From Cladorhizidae sp. MBARI D1340-BT2 (taxonomy: Eukaryota > Porifera > Demospongiae > Poecilosclerida > Cladorhizidae), in assembly GCA_028752905.1 (NCBI GenBank), contig JAQNBH010000003.1:38500472-38564471 (forward strand): a stretch of 64,000 bases of DNA, given 5' to 3'. Of the stretch, positions 1 through 16,250 are shown one piece after another. The notes beneath the pieces were generated by a model. That model had not been told where the DNA came from. It saw only the letters and a list, made by a program, of their open reading frames with translations, and did no database searches. A program made the position numbers and the translations under genes. Position 1 is the stretch's first letter. Every line of letters starts with the position of its first letter.

Positions 1-3000
1 CATGGTTATATACCTAGCATGGTTATACACCTAGCATGGTTATATACCTAGCATGGTTATATACCTAGCATGGTTATATACCTAGCATGGTTATATACCT
101 AGCATATTTATACACCTTGCATGGTTATACAATTAACATGGTTATACACCTAACATGGTTATATACCTAGCATAGCTATACACCTAGCATGGTTATACAC
201 CTAGCATGGTTATATACCTAGCATGTTTATATACCTAGCATGGTTATATACCTAGAATGGTTATACACCTAGCATGGCTATACAATTAGCATGGTTATAC
301 ACCTAGCATGGTTATATACCTAGCATAGTTATACACCTAGCATGGTTATACACCTAGCATGGTTATATACCTAGCATGGTTATATACCTAGCATGGTTAT
401 ATACCTAGCATGGTTATATACCTAGCATAGTTATACACCTAGCATGGTTATACACCTAGCATGGTTATATACCTAGCATGATTATACACCTAGCATGGTT
501 ATATACCTAGCTTGGTTATACACCTAGCATGGTTATAATTATACCTAGCATGGTTATATACCTAGCGTGGTTATACACCTAGCATGGTTATATACCTAGC
601 TTGGTTATACACCTAGCATGGTTATATACCTAGCATGGTTATATACCTAGCATGGTTATATACCTAGCATGGTTATATACCTAGCATAGTTATACACCTA
701 GCATGGTTATACAATTAGCATGGTTATACACCTAGCATGGTTATACACCTAGCATGGTTATACACCTAGCATGGTTATATACCTAGCATGGTTATATACT
801 TAGCATTGTTATACACCTAGCATGCTTATACAATTAGCATTGTTATACACCTAGCCTGGTTATATACCTAGCATAGTTATACACTTAGCATGGTTATACA
901 CCTATCATGGTTATATACCTAGCATGGTTATATACCTAGCATGGTTATATACCTAGCATGGTTATATACCTAGCATGGTTATATACCTAGCATAGTTATA
1001 CACCTAGCATGCTTATACAATTAACATTGTTATACACCTAGCATGGTTATATACCTAGCATAGTTATACACTTAGCATGGTTATACACCTATCATGGATA
1101 TATACCTAGCATGGTTATATACCTAGCATGGTTATATACCTAGCATGGTTATATACCTAGCATGGTTATATACCTAGCATGATTATACACCTAGCATGGT
1201 TATATACCTAGCTTGGTTATACACCTAGCATGGTTATAATTATACCTAGCATGGTTATATACCTAGCGTGGTTATACACCTAGCATGGTTATATACCTAG
1301 CTTGGTTATACACCTAGCATGGTTATAATTATACCTAGCATGGTTATATACCTAGCGTGGTTATACACCTAGCATGGTTATATACCTAGCATGGTTATAC
1401 ACCTAGCATGGTTATACACCTAGCATGGTTATATACCTAGCATGGTTATATACCTAGCATGGTTATACAATTAGCATGGTTATACACCTAGCATGGTTAT
1501 ATACCTAGCATAGTTATACACCTAGCATGGTTATACACCTAGCATGGTTATATACCTAGCATGGTTATATACCTAGCATGGTTATATACCTAGCATGGTT
1601 ATATACCTAGCATAGTTATACACCTAGCATGGTTATACACCTAGCATGGTTATATACCTAGCATGGTTATACACCTAGCATGGTTATATACCTAGCTTGG
1701 TTATACACCTAGCATGGTTATAATTATACCTAGCTTATATACCTAGCGTGGTTATACACCTAGCATGGTTATATACCTAGCATGGTTATACACCTAGCAT
1801 GCTTATACAATTAGCATGGTTATATACCTAGCATGGTTATATACCTAGCATAGTTATACACTTAGCATGGTTATACACCTATCATGGTTATATACCTAGC
1901 ATGGTTATATACCTAGCATGGTTATATAACTAGCATGGTTATATACCTAGCATAGTTATACACCTAGCATGGTTAAACAATTAGCATGGTTATACACCTA
2001 GCATGGTTATATACCTAGCATAGTTATACACCTAGCATGGTTATACACTGAGCATGGTTATATACCTAGCATGGTTATATACCTAGCATGGTTATATACC
2101 TAGCATGGTTATACACCTAGCATGGTTATATACCTAGTATGGTTATATACCTAGCATGGTTATATACCTAGCATGGTTATATATCTGGCATAGTTATACA
2201 CCTAGCATGGTTATACAATTAGCATGGTTATACACCTAGCATGGTTATATACCTAGCATGGTTATATACCTACCATGGATATATACTTAGCATGGTTATA
2301 CACCTAGCATGGTTATATACCTAGCATGGTTATATACCTAGCATGGTTATATACCTAGCATGGTTATATACCTAGCATATTTATACACCTTGCATGGTTA
2401 TACAATTAACATGGTTATACACCTAACATGGTTATATACCTAGCATAGCTATACACCTAGCATGGTTATACACCTAGCATGGTTATATACCTAGCATGGT
2501 TATATACCTAGCATGGTTATATACCTAGCATGGTTATATACCTAGCATGGTTATACACCTAGCATGGTTATATACCTAGCATGGTTATATACCTAGCATG
2601 GTTATATACCTAGCATGGTTATATACCTAGAATGGTTATACACCTAGCATGGCTATACAATTAGCATGGTTATACACCTAGCATGGTTATATACCTAGCA
2701 TAGTTATACACCTAGCATGGTTATACACCTAGCATGGTTATATACCTAGAATGGTTATATACCTAGCATGGTTATATACCTAGCATGGTTATATACCTAG
2801 CATAGTTATACACCTAGCATGGTTATACACCTAGCATGGTTATATACCTAGCATGATTATACACCTAGCATGGTTATATACCTAGCTTGGTTATACACCT
2901 AGCATGGTTATAATTATACCTAGCATGGTTATATACCTAGCGTGGTTATACACCTAGCATGGTTATATACCTAGCTTGGTTATACACCTAGCATGGTTAT

Positions 3001-4560
3001 ATACCTAGCATGGTTATATACCTAGCATGGTTATATACCTAGCATGGTTATATACCTAGCATAGTTATACACCTAGCATGGTTATACAATTAGCATGGTT
3101 ATACACCTAGCATGGTTATACACCTAGCATGGTTATACACCTAGCATGGTTATATACCTAGCATGGTTATATACCTAGCATTGTTATACACCTAGCATGC
3201 TTATACAATTAGCATTGTTATACACCTAGCCTGGTTATATACCTAGCATAGTTATACACTTAGCATGGTTATACACCTATCATGGTTATATACCTAGCAT
3301 GGTTATATACCTAGCATGGTTATATACCTAGCATGGTTATATACCTAGCATGGTTATATACCTAGCATAGTTATACACCTAGCATGCTTATACAATTAAC
3401 ATTGTTATACACCTAGCATGGTTATATACCTAGCATAGTTATACACTTAGCATGGTTATACACCTATCATGGTTATATACCTAGCATGGTTATATACCTA
3501 GCATGGTTATATACCTAGCATGGTTATATACCTAGCATGGTTATATACCTAGCATGATTATACACCTAGCATGGTTATATACCTAGCTTGGTTATACACC
3601 TAGCATGGTTATAATTATACCTAGCATGGTTATATACCTAGCGTGGTTATACACCTAGCAAGGTTATATACCTAGCTTGGTTATACACCTAGCATGGTTA
3701 TAATTATACCTAGCATGGTTATATACCTAGCGTGGTTATACACCTAGCATGGTTATATACCTAGCATGGTTATACACCTAGCATGGTTATACACCTAGCA
3801 TGGTTATATACCTAGCATGGTTATATACCTAGCATGGTTATACAATTAGCATGGTTATACACCTAGCATGGTTATATACCTAGCATAGTTATACACCTAG
3901 CATGGTTATACACCTAGCATGGTTATATACCTAGCATGGTTATATACTTAGCATGGTTATATGCCTAGCATGGTTATATACCTAGCATGGTTATATACCT
4001 AGCATGGTTATACACCTAGCATGGTTATATACCTAGCATGTTTATATACCTAGCATGGTCATATACCTAGCTTGGTTATACACCTAGCATGGTTATAATT
4101 ATACCTAGCATGGTTATATACCTAGCGTGGTTATACACATAGCATGGTTATATACCTAGCATGGTTATACACCTAGCATGGTTAAGCAATTAGCATGGTT
4201 ATACAGCTAGCATGGTTATATACATAGCATAGTTATACACCTAGTATGGTTATACACCTAGCATGGTTAAATACCTAGCATGGTTATATAACTAGCATGG
4301 TTATATACCTAGCATGATTATATACCTAGCATAGTTATACACCTAGCATGGTTATACAATTAGCATGGTTATACACCTAGCATGGTTATATACCTAGCAT
4401 GGTTATATACCTAGCATAGTTATACACCTAGCATGGTTATACACCTAGCATGGTTATACACCTAGCATGGTTATATACCTAGCATGGTTATATACCTAGC
4501 ATGGTTATATACCTAGCATGGTTATATACCTAGCATGGTTATATACCTAGCATAGTTATA
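1..4560. repeat. Higher-order repeat (~2.3-2.4 kb period) with 21-bp AATT monomers
   Basis: Two successive copies of a long variant string. Rare monomers recur in the same order: CATATTTATACACCTTGC at about 103 and 2376, a CCTAGAATGG monomer at about 254 and 2629, and a CATTG...CATGC pair at about 815 and 3179. The spacing is 2,273 bp at the left end and about 2,364-2,377 bp further on, so one copy gained about six monomers. 21-bp monomers (GGTTATAATTATACC) occur near 530, 1235, 1325, 1715, 2905, 3610, 3700 and 4090. The right boundary is approximate. Confidence 0.7.
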
Positions 4561-5926
4561 CACCTAGCATGGTTATACAATTAGCATTGTTATACACCTA
4601 GCCTGGTTATATACCTAGCATGGTTATATACCTAGCATAGTTATACACCTAGCATGGTTATACAATTAGCATGGTTATACACCTAGCATGGTTATATACC
4701 TAGCATGGTTATATACCTAGCATAGTTATACACCTAGCATGGTTATACACCTAGCATGGTTATACACCTAGCATGGTTATATACCTAGCATGGTTATATA
4801 CCTAGCATTAGCATGGTTAAATACCTAGCATAGTTATACACCTAGCATGCTTATACAATTAGCATGGTTATATACCTAGCATGGTTATATACCTAGCATA
4901 GTTATACACCTAGCATGGTTATACACCTATCATGGTTATAATTATACCTAGCATGGTTATATACCTAGCATGGTTATATACCTAGCATGGTTATATACCT
5001 AGCATGGTTATATACCTAGCATAGTTATACACCTAGCATGGTTATACAATTAGCATGGTTATACACCTAGCATGGTTATATACCTAGCATAGTTATACAC
5101 CTTGCATGGTTATACACTGAGCATGGTTATATACCTAGCATGGTTATATACCTAGCATGGTTATATACCTAGCATGGTTATACACCTAGCATGGTTATAT
5201 ACCTAGTATGGTTATATACCTAGCATGGTTATATACCTAGCAATGTTATATATCTGGCATAGTTATACACCTAGCATGGTTATACAATTAGCATGGTTAT
5301 ACACCTAGCATGGTTATATACCTAGCATGATTATATACCTAGCATAGTTATACACCTAGCATGGTTATACAATTAGCATGGTTATACACCTAGCATGGTT
5401 ATATACGTAGCATGGTTATATACCTAGCATAGTTATACACCTAGCATGGTTATACACCTAGCATGGTTATACACCTAGCATGGTTATATACCTAGCATGG
5501 TTATATACCTAGCATGGTTATATACCTAGCATGGTTATATACCTAGCATGGTTATATACCTAGCATAGTTATACACCTAGCATGGTTATACAATTAGCAT
5601 GGTTATACACCTAGCATGGTTATATACCTAGCATGGTTATATACCTAGCATAGTTATACACCTAGCATGGTTATACACCTAGCATGGTTATACACCTAGC
5701 ATGGTTATATACCTAGCATGGTTATATACCTAGCATTAGCATGGTTATATACCTAGCATAGTTATACACCTAGCATGCTTATACAATTAGCATGGTTATA
5801 TACCTAGCATGGTTATATACCTAGCATAGTTATACACTTAGCATGGTTATACACCTATCATGGTTATATACCTAGCATGGTTATATACCTAGCATGGTTA
5901 TATACCTAGCATGGTTATATACCTAG

Positions 5927-5968
5927 CATAGTTATGCATGCTTATGGCATAGTTATGCATGCTTATAC
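5927..5968. repeat. Aberrant satellite patch with ATGCAT/GCATGC
   Basis: A 20-bp string, CATAGTTATGCATGCTTATG, is immediately repeated in slightly altered form and replaces the ordinary monomers. It contains the palindromes ATGCAT and GCATGC. It probably arose by a small deletion joining a CATAG and a CATGC monomer, followed by local duplication. Confidence 0.6.
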
Positions 5969-8900
5969 ACCTAGCATGGTTATACAATTAGCATGGTTAT
6001 ACACCTAGCATGGTTATATACCTAGCATGGTTATACACCTAGCATGGTTATACACCTAGCATGGTTATACACCTAGCATGGTTATATACCTAGCATGGTT
6101 ATATACCTAGCATGGTTATATACCTAGCATGGTTATATACCTAGCATAGTTATACACCTAGCATGGTTATACAATTAGCATGGTTATACACCTAGCATTG
6201 TTATATACCTAGCATAGCTATACACCTAGCATGGTTATACACCTAGCATGGTTATATACCTAGCATGGTTATATACCTAGCATGGTTATATACCTAGCAT
6301 GGTTATATACCTAGCATGGTTATACACCTAGCATGGTTATATACCTAGCATGGTTATATACCTAGCATGGTTATATACCTAGCATGGTTATATACCTAGC
6401 ATGGTTATATACCTAGCATGGTTATACAATTAGCATGGTTATACACATAGCATGGTTATATACCTAGCATGGTTATACACCTAGCATGGTTATACACCTA
6501 GCATGGTTATATACCTAGCATGGTTATATACCTAGCATGGTTATACACCTAGCAAGCTTATACAATTAGCATGGTTATATACCTAGCATGGTTATATACC
6601 TAGCATGGTTATATACCTAGCATGGTTATATACCTAGCATGGTTATACACGTAGCATGGTTATATACCTAGCATGGTTATATACCTAGCATGGTTATATA
6701 CCTAGCATGGTTATATACCTAGCATGGTTATACACCTAGCATGGTTATACAATTAGCATGGTTATACACCTAGCATGGTTATACACCTAGCATGGTTATA
6801 TACCTAGCATAGTTATACACCTAGCATGGTTATACACCTAGCATGGTTATACACCTAGCATGGTTATATACCTAGCATGGTTATATACCTAGCATGGTTA
6901 TATACCTAGCATAGTTATACACCTAGCATGGTTATACAATTAGCATGGTTATACACCTAGCATGGTTATATACCTAGCATGGTTATACACCTAGCATGGT
7001 TATACACCTAGCATGGTTATATACCTAGCATGGTTATATACCTAGCATGGTTATATACCTAGCATGGTTATACACCTAGCATGGTTATATACCTAGCATG
7101 GTTATATACCTAACATTGTTATATACCTAGCATGGTTATATACCTAGCATAGTTATACACCTAGCATCGTTATACACCTAGCATGGTTATACACCTAGCA
7201 TGGTTATACACCTAGCATGGTTATATACCTAGCATGGTTATATACCTAGCATGGTTATATACCTAGCATGGTTATATATCTGGCATAGTTATACACCTAG
7301 CATGGTTATACAATTAGCATGGTTATACACCTAGCATGGTTATATACCTAGCATGGTTATATACCTAGCATGGTTATATACCTAGCATGGTTATATACCT
7401 AACATGGTTATACACCTAGCATGGTTGTATACCTAGCATGGTTATATACCTAGCATGGTTATATACCTAGCATGGTTATATACCTAGAATGGTTATACAC
7501 CTAGCATGGTTATACAATTAGCATGGTTATACACCTAGCATGGTTATATACCTAGCATGGTTATATACCTAGCATGGTTATATACCTAGCATGGTTATAT
7601 ACCTAACATGGTTATACACCTAGCATGGTTGTATACCTAGCATGGTTATATACCTAGCATGGTTATATACCTAGCATGGTTATATACCTAGCATGGTTAT
7701 ACACCTAGCATGGTTATATACCTAGCATGGTTATATACCTAACATTGTTATATACCTAGCATGGTTATATACCTAGCATAGTTATACACCTAGCATCGTT
7801 ATACACCTAGCATGGTTATACACCTAGCATGGTTATACACCTAGCATGGTTATATACCTAGCATGGTTATATACCTAGCATGGTTATATACCTAGCATGG
7901 TTATATATCTGGCATAGTTATACACCTAGCATGGTTATACAATTAGCATGGTTATACACCTAGCATGGTTATATACCTAGCATGGTTATATACCTAGCAT
8001 GGTTATATACCTAGCATAGTTATACACCTAGCATGGTTATACAATTAACATGGTTATACACCTAGCATGGTTATATACCTAGCATAGCTATACACCTAGC
8101 ATGGTTATACACCTAGCATGGTTATATACCTAGCATGGTTATATACCTAGCATGGTTATATACCTAGCATGGTTATATACCTAACATGGTTATACACCTA
8201 GCATGGTTGTATACCTAGCATGGTTATATACTTAGCATAGTTATATACCTTGCATGGTTATATACCTAGCATGCTGATACACCTAGCATGGTTATACAAT
8301 TAGCATGGTTATACACCTAGCATGGTTATATACCTAGCATGGTTATACACCTAGCATGGTTATACACCTAGCATGGTTATACACCTAGCATGGTTATATA
8401 CCTAGCATGGTTATATACCTAGCATGGTTATATACCTAGCATGGTTATATACCTAGCATAGTTATACACCTAGCATGGTTATACAATTAGCATGGTTATA
8501 CACCTAGCATTGTTATATACCTAGCATAGCTATACACCTAGCATGGTTATACACCTAGCATGGTTATATACCTAGCATGGTTATATACCTAGCATGGTTA
8601 TATACCTAGCATGGTTATATACCTAGCATGGTTATACACCTAGCATGGTTATATACCTAGCATGGTTATATACCTAGCATGGTTATATACCTAGCATGGT
8701 TATATACCTAGCATGGTTATATACCTAGCATGGTTATACAATTAGCATGGTTATACACATAGCATGGTTATATACCTAGCATGGTTATACACCTAGCATG
8801 GTTATACACCTAGCATGGTTATATACCTAGCATGGTTATATACCTAGCATGGTTATACACCTAGCATGCTTATACAATTAGCATGGTTATATACCTAGCA

Positions 8901-11900
8901 TGGTTATATACCTAGCATGGTTATATACCTAGCATGGTTATATACCTAGCATGGTTATACACCTAGCATGGTTATATACCTAGCATGGTTATATACCTAG
9001 CATGGTTATATACCTAGCATGGTTATATACCTAGCATGGTTATACACCTAGCATGGTTATACAATTAGCATGGTTATACACCTAGCATGGTTATACACCT
9101 AGCATGGTTATATACCTAGCATAGTTATACACCTAGCATGGTTATACACCTAGCATGGTTATACACCTAGCATGGTTATATACCTAGCATGGTTATATAC
9201 CTAGCATGGTTATATACCTAGCATAGTTATACACCTAGCATGGTTATACAATTAGCATGGTTATACACCTAGCATGGTTATATACCTAGCATGGTTATAC
9301 ACCTAGCATGGTTATACACCTAGCATGGTTATATACCTAGCATGGTTATATACCTAGCATGGTTATATACCTAGCATGGTTATACACCTAGCATGGTTAT
9401 ATACCTAGCATGGTTATATACCTAACATTGTTATATACCTAGCATGGTTATATACCTAGCATAGTTATACACCTAGCATCGTTATACACCTAGCATGGTT
9501 ATACACCTAGCATGGTTATACACCTAGCATGGTTATATACCTAGCATGGTTATATACCTAGCATGGTTATATACCTAGCATGGTTATATATCTGGCATAG
9601 TTATACACCTAGCATGGTTATACAATTAGCATGGTTATACACCTAGCATGGTTATATACCTAGCATGGTTATATACCTAGCATGGTTATATACCTAGCAT
9701 AGTTATACACCTAGCATGGATATACAATTAACATGGTTATACACCTAGCATGGTTATATACCTAGCATAGCTATACACCTAGCATGGTTATACACCTAGC
9801 ATGGTTATATACCTAGCATGGTTATATACCTAGCATGGTTATATACCTAGCATGGTTATATACCTAACATGGTTATACACCTAGCATGGTTGTATACCTA
9901 GCATGGTTATATACCTAGCATGGTTATATACCTAGCATGGTTATATACCTAGAATGGTTATACACCTAGCATGGTTATACAATTAGCATGGTTATACACC
10001 TAGCATGGTTATATACCTAGCATGGTTATATACCTAGCATGGTTATATACCTAGCATGGTTATATACCTAACATGGTTATACACCTAGCATGGTTGTATA
10101 CCTAGCATGGTTATATACCTAGCATGGTTATATACCTAGCATGGTTATATACCTAGCATGGTTATACACCTAGCATGGTTATATACCTAGCATGGTTATA
10201 TACCTAACATTGTTATATACCTAGCATGGTTATATACCTAGCATAGTTATACACCTAGCATCGTTATACACCTAGCATGGTTATACACCTAGCATGGTTA
10301 TACACCTAGCATGGTTATATACCTAGCATGGTTATATACCTAGCATGGTTATATACCTAGCATGGTTATATATCTGGCATAGTTATACACCTAGCATGGT
10401 TATACAATTAGCATGGTTATACACCTAGCATGGTTATATACCTAGCATGGTTATATACCTAGCATGGTTATATACCTAGCATAGTTATACACCTAGCATG
10501 GTTATACAATTAACATGGTTATACACCTAGCATGGTTATATACCTAGCATAGCTATACACCTAGCATGGTTATACACCTAGCATGGTTATATACCTAGCA
10601 TGGTTATATACCTAGCATGGTTATATACCTAGCATGGTTATATACCTAACATGGTTATACACCTAGCATGGTTGTATACCTAGCATACTTAGCATGGTTA
10701 TATACCTAGCATGGTTATATACCTAGCATGCTTATACACCTAGCATGGTTATACAATTAGCATGGTTATACACCTAGCATGGTTATACACCTAGCATGGT
10801 TATATACCTAGCATAGTTATACACCTAGCATGGTTATACACCTAGCATGGTTATACACCTAGCATGGTTATATACCTAGCATGGTTATATACCTAGCATG
10901 GTTATATACCTAGCATAGTTATAAACCTAGTATGGTTATACAATTAGCATGGTTATACACCTAGCATGGTTATATACCTAGCATGGTTATACACCTAGCA
11001 TTGTTATACACCTAGCATGGTTATACACCTAGCATGGTTATATACCTAGCATGGTTATATACCTAGCATGGTTATATACCTAGCATGGTTATATACCTAG
11101 CATAGTTATACACCTAGCATGGTTATACAATTAGCATGGTTATACACCTAGCATTGTTATATACCTAGCATAGCTATATACCTAGCATGGTTATACACCT
11201 AGCATGGTTATATACCTAGCATGGTTATATACCTAGCATGGTTATATACCTAGCATGGTTATATACCTAGCATGGTTATACACCTAGCATGGTTATATAC
11301 CTAGCATGGTTATATACCTAGCATGGTTATATACCTAGCATGGTTATATACCTAGCATGGTTATATACCTAGCATGGTTATACAATTAGCATGGTTATAC
11401 ACCTAGCATGGTTATATACCTAGCATGGTTATACACCTAGCATGGTTATACACCTAGCATGGTTATATACCTAGCATGGTTATATACCTAGCATGGTTAT
11501 ACACCTAGCATGCTTATACAATTAGCATGGTTATATACCTAGCATGGTTATATACCTAGCATGGTTATATACCTAGCATGGTTATATAACTAGCATGGTT
11601 ATACACCTAGCATGGTTATATACCTAGCATGGTTATATACCTAGCATGGTTATATACCTAGCATGGTTATATACCTAGCATGGTTATACACCTAGCATGG
11701 TTATACAATTAGCATGGTTATACACCTAGCATGGTTATACACCTAGCATGGTTATATACCTAGCATAGTTATACACCTAGCATGGTTATACACCTAGCAT
11801 GGTTATACACCTAGCATGGTTATATACCTAGCATGGTTATATACCTAGCTTGGTTATATACCTAGCATAGTTATACACCTAGCATGGTTATACAATTAGC

Positions 11901-14900
11901 ATGGTTATACACCTAGCATGGTTATATACCTAGCATGGTTATACACCTAGCATGGTTAAACACCTAGCATGGTTATATACCTAGCATGGTTATATACCTA
12001 GCATGGTTATATACCTAGCATGGTTATATACCTAGCATAGTTATACACCTAGCATGGTTATACAATTAGCATGGTTATACACCTAGCATTGTTATATACC
12101 TAGCATAGCTATACACCTAGCATGGTTATACACCTAGCATGGTTATATACCTAGCATGGTTATATACCTAGCATGGTTATATACCTAGCATGGTTATATA
12201 CCTAGCATGGTTATACACCTAGCATGGTTATATACCTAGCATGGTTATATACCTAGCATGGTTATATACCTAGCATGGTTATATACCTAGCATGGTTATA
12301 TACCTAGCATGGTTATACAATTAGCATGGTTATACACATAGCATGGTTATATACCTAGCATGGTTATACACCTAGCATGGTTATACACCTAGCATGGTTA
12401 TATACCTAGCATGGTTATATACCTAGCATGGTTATACACCTAGCATGCTTATACAATTAGCATGGTTATATACCTAGCATGGTTATATACCTAGCATGGT
12501 TATATACCTAGCATGGTTATATACCTAGCATGGTTATACACCTAGCATGGTTATAAACCTAGCATGGTTATATACCTAGCATGGTTATATACCTAGCATG
12601 GTTATATACCTAGCATGGTTATACACCTAGCATGGTTATACAATTAGCATGGTTATACACCTAGCATGGTTATACACCTAGCATGGTTATATACCTAGCA
12701 TAGTTATACACCTAGCATGGTTATACACCTAGCATGGTTATACACCTAGCATGGTTATATACCTAGCATGGTTATATACCTAGCATGGTTATATACCTAG
12801 CATAGTTATACACCTAGCATGGTTATACAATTAGCATGGTTATACACCTAGCATGGTTATATACCTAGCATGGTTATACACCTAGCATGGTTATACACCT
12901 AGCATGGTTATATACCTAGCATGGTTATATACCTAGCATGGTTATATACCTTGCATGGTTATATATCTGGCATAGTTATACACCTAGCATGGTTATACAA
13001 TTAGCATGGTTATACACCTAGCATGGTTATATACCTAGCATGGTTATATACCTAGCATGGTTATATACCTAGCATAGTTATACACCTAGCATGGTTATAC
13101 AATTAACATGGTTATACACCTAGCATGGTTATATACCTAGCATAGCTATACACCTAGCATGGTTATACACCTAGCATGGTTATATACCTAGCATGGTTAT
13201 ATACCTAGCATGGTTATATACCTAGCATGGTTATATACCTAACATGGTTATACACCTAGCATGGTTGTATACCTAGCATGGTTATATACCTAGCATGGTT
13301 ATATACCTAGCATGGTTATATACCTAGAATGGTTATACACCTAGCATGGTTATACAATTAGCATGGTTATACACCTAGCATGGTTATATACCTAGCATGG
13401 TTATATACCTAGCATGGTTATATACCTAGCATGGTTATATACCTAACATGGTTATACAACTAGCATGGTTGTATACCTAGCATGGTTATATACCTAGCAT
13501 GGTTATATACCTAGCATGGTTATATACCTAGCATGGTTATACACCTAGCATGGTTATATACCTAGCATGGTTATATACCTAACATTGTTATATACCTAGC
13601 ATGGTTATATACCTAGCATAGTTATACACCTAGCATCGTTATACACCTAGCATGGTTATACACCTAGCATGGTTATACACCTAGCATGGTTATATACCTA
13701 GCATGGTTATATACCTAGCATGGTTATATACCTAGCATGGTTATATATCTGGCATAGTTATACACCTAGCATGGTTATACAATTAGCATGGTTATACACC
13801 TAGCATGGTTATATACCTAGCATGGTTATATACCTAGCATGGTTATATACCTAGCATAGTTATACACCTAGCATGGTTATACAATTAACATGGTTATACA
13901 CCTAGCATGGTTATATACCTAGCATAGCTATACACCTAGCATGGTTATACACCTAGCATGGTTATATACCTAGCATGGTTATATACCTAGCATGGTTATA
14001 TACCTAGCATGGTTATATACCTAACATGGTTATACACCTAGCATGGTTGTATACCTAGCATGGTTATATACTTAGCATGGTTATATACCTAGCATGGTTA
14101 TATACCTAGCATGCTTATACACCTAGCATGGTTATACAATTAGCATGGTTATACACCTAGCATGGTTATACACCTAGCATGGTTATATACCTAGCATAGT
14201 TATACACCTAGCATGGTTATACACCTAGCATGGTTATACACCTAGCATGGTTATATACCTAGCATGGTTATATACCTAGCATGGTTATATACCTAGCATA
14301 GTTATACACCTAGTATGGTTATACAATTAGCATGGTTATACACCTAGCATGGTTATATACCTAGCATGGTTATACACCTAGCATGGTTATACACCTAGCA
14401 TGGTTATACACCTAGCATGGTTATACAATTAGCATGGTTATACACCTAGCATGGTTATACACCTAGCATTGTTATATACCTAGCATAGCTATACACCTAG
14501 CATGGTTATACACCTAGCATGGTTATATACCTAGCATGGTTATATACCTAGCATGGTTATATACCTAGCATGGTTATATACCTAGCATGGTTATACACCT
14601 AGCATGGTTATATACCTAGCATGGTTATATACCTAGCATGGTTATATACCTAGCATGGTTATATACCTAGCATGGTTATATACCTAGCATGGTTATACAA
14701 TTAGCATGGTTATACACCTAGCATGGTTATATACCTAGCATGGTTATACACCTAGCATGGTTATACACCTAGCATGGTTATATACCTAGCATGGTTATAT
14801 ACCTAGCATGGTTATACACCTAGCATGCTTATACAATTAGCATGGTTATATACCTAGCATGGTTATATACCTAGCATGGTTATATACCTAGCATGGTTAT

Positions 14901-16250
14901 ATACCTAGCATGGTTATACACCTAGCATGGTTATATACCTAGCATGGTTATATACCTAGCATGGTTATATACCTAGCATGGTTATATACCTAGCATGATT
15001 ATACACCTAGCATGGTTATACAATTAGCATGGTTATACACCTAGCATGGTTATACACCTAGCATGGTTATATACCTAGCATAGTTATACACCTAGCATGG
15101 TTATACACCTAGCATGGTTATACACCTAGCATGGTTATATACCTAGCATGGTTATATACCTAGCATGGTTATATACCTAGCATAGTTATACACCTAGCAT
15201 GGTTATACAATTAGCATGGTTATACACCTAGCATGGTTATATACCTAGCATGGTTATACACCTAGCATGGTTAAACACCTAGCATGGTTATATACCTAGC
15301 ATGGTTATATACCTAGCATGGTTATACAATTAGCATGGTTATACACCTAGCATGGTTATATACCTAGCATAGTTATACACCTAGCATGGTTATACACCTA
15401 GCATGGTTATATACCTAGCATGGTTATATACCTAGCATGGTTATATAGCTAGCATGGTTATATACCTAGCATGGTTATATACCTAGCATGGTTATATACC
15501 TAGCATTGTTATACACCTAGCATGGTTATATACCTAGCATGGTTATATACCTAGCATGGTCATACACCTAGCATGGTTATATACTTAGCATGGTTATATA
15601 CCTAGCATGGTTATATACCTAGCATGGTTATATACCTAGCATAGTTATACACCTAGCATGGTTATACAATTAGCATGGTTATACACCTAGCATGGTTATA
15701 TACCTAGCATAGTTATACACCTAGTATGGTTATACACCTAGCATGGTTATATACCTAGCATGGTTATATACCTAGCATGGTTATATACCTAGCATGGTTA
15801 TATACCTAGCATGGTTATACACCTAGCATGGTTATACAATTAGCATGGTTATACACCTAGCATGGTTATATACCTAGCATAGTTATACACCTAGCATGGT
15901 TATACACCTAGCATGGTTATATACCTAGCATGGTTATACACCTAGCATGGTTATACACCTAGCATGGTTATATACCTAGCATGGTTATATACCTAGCATG
16001 GTTATATACCTAGCATGGTTATATACCTAGCATGGTTATATACCTAGCATAGTTATACACCTAGCATGGTTATACAATTAGCATGGTTATACACCTAGCA
16101 TGGTTATATACCTAGCATGGTTATATACCTAGCATAGTTATACACGTAGCATGGTTATACACCTAGCATGGTTATACACCTAGCATGGTTATATACCTAG
16201 CATGGTTATATACCTAGCATGGTTATATACCTAGCATGGTTATATACCTA

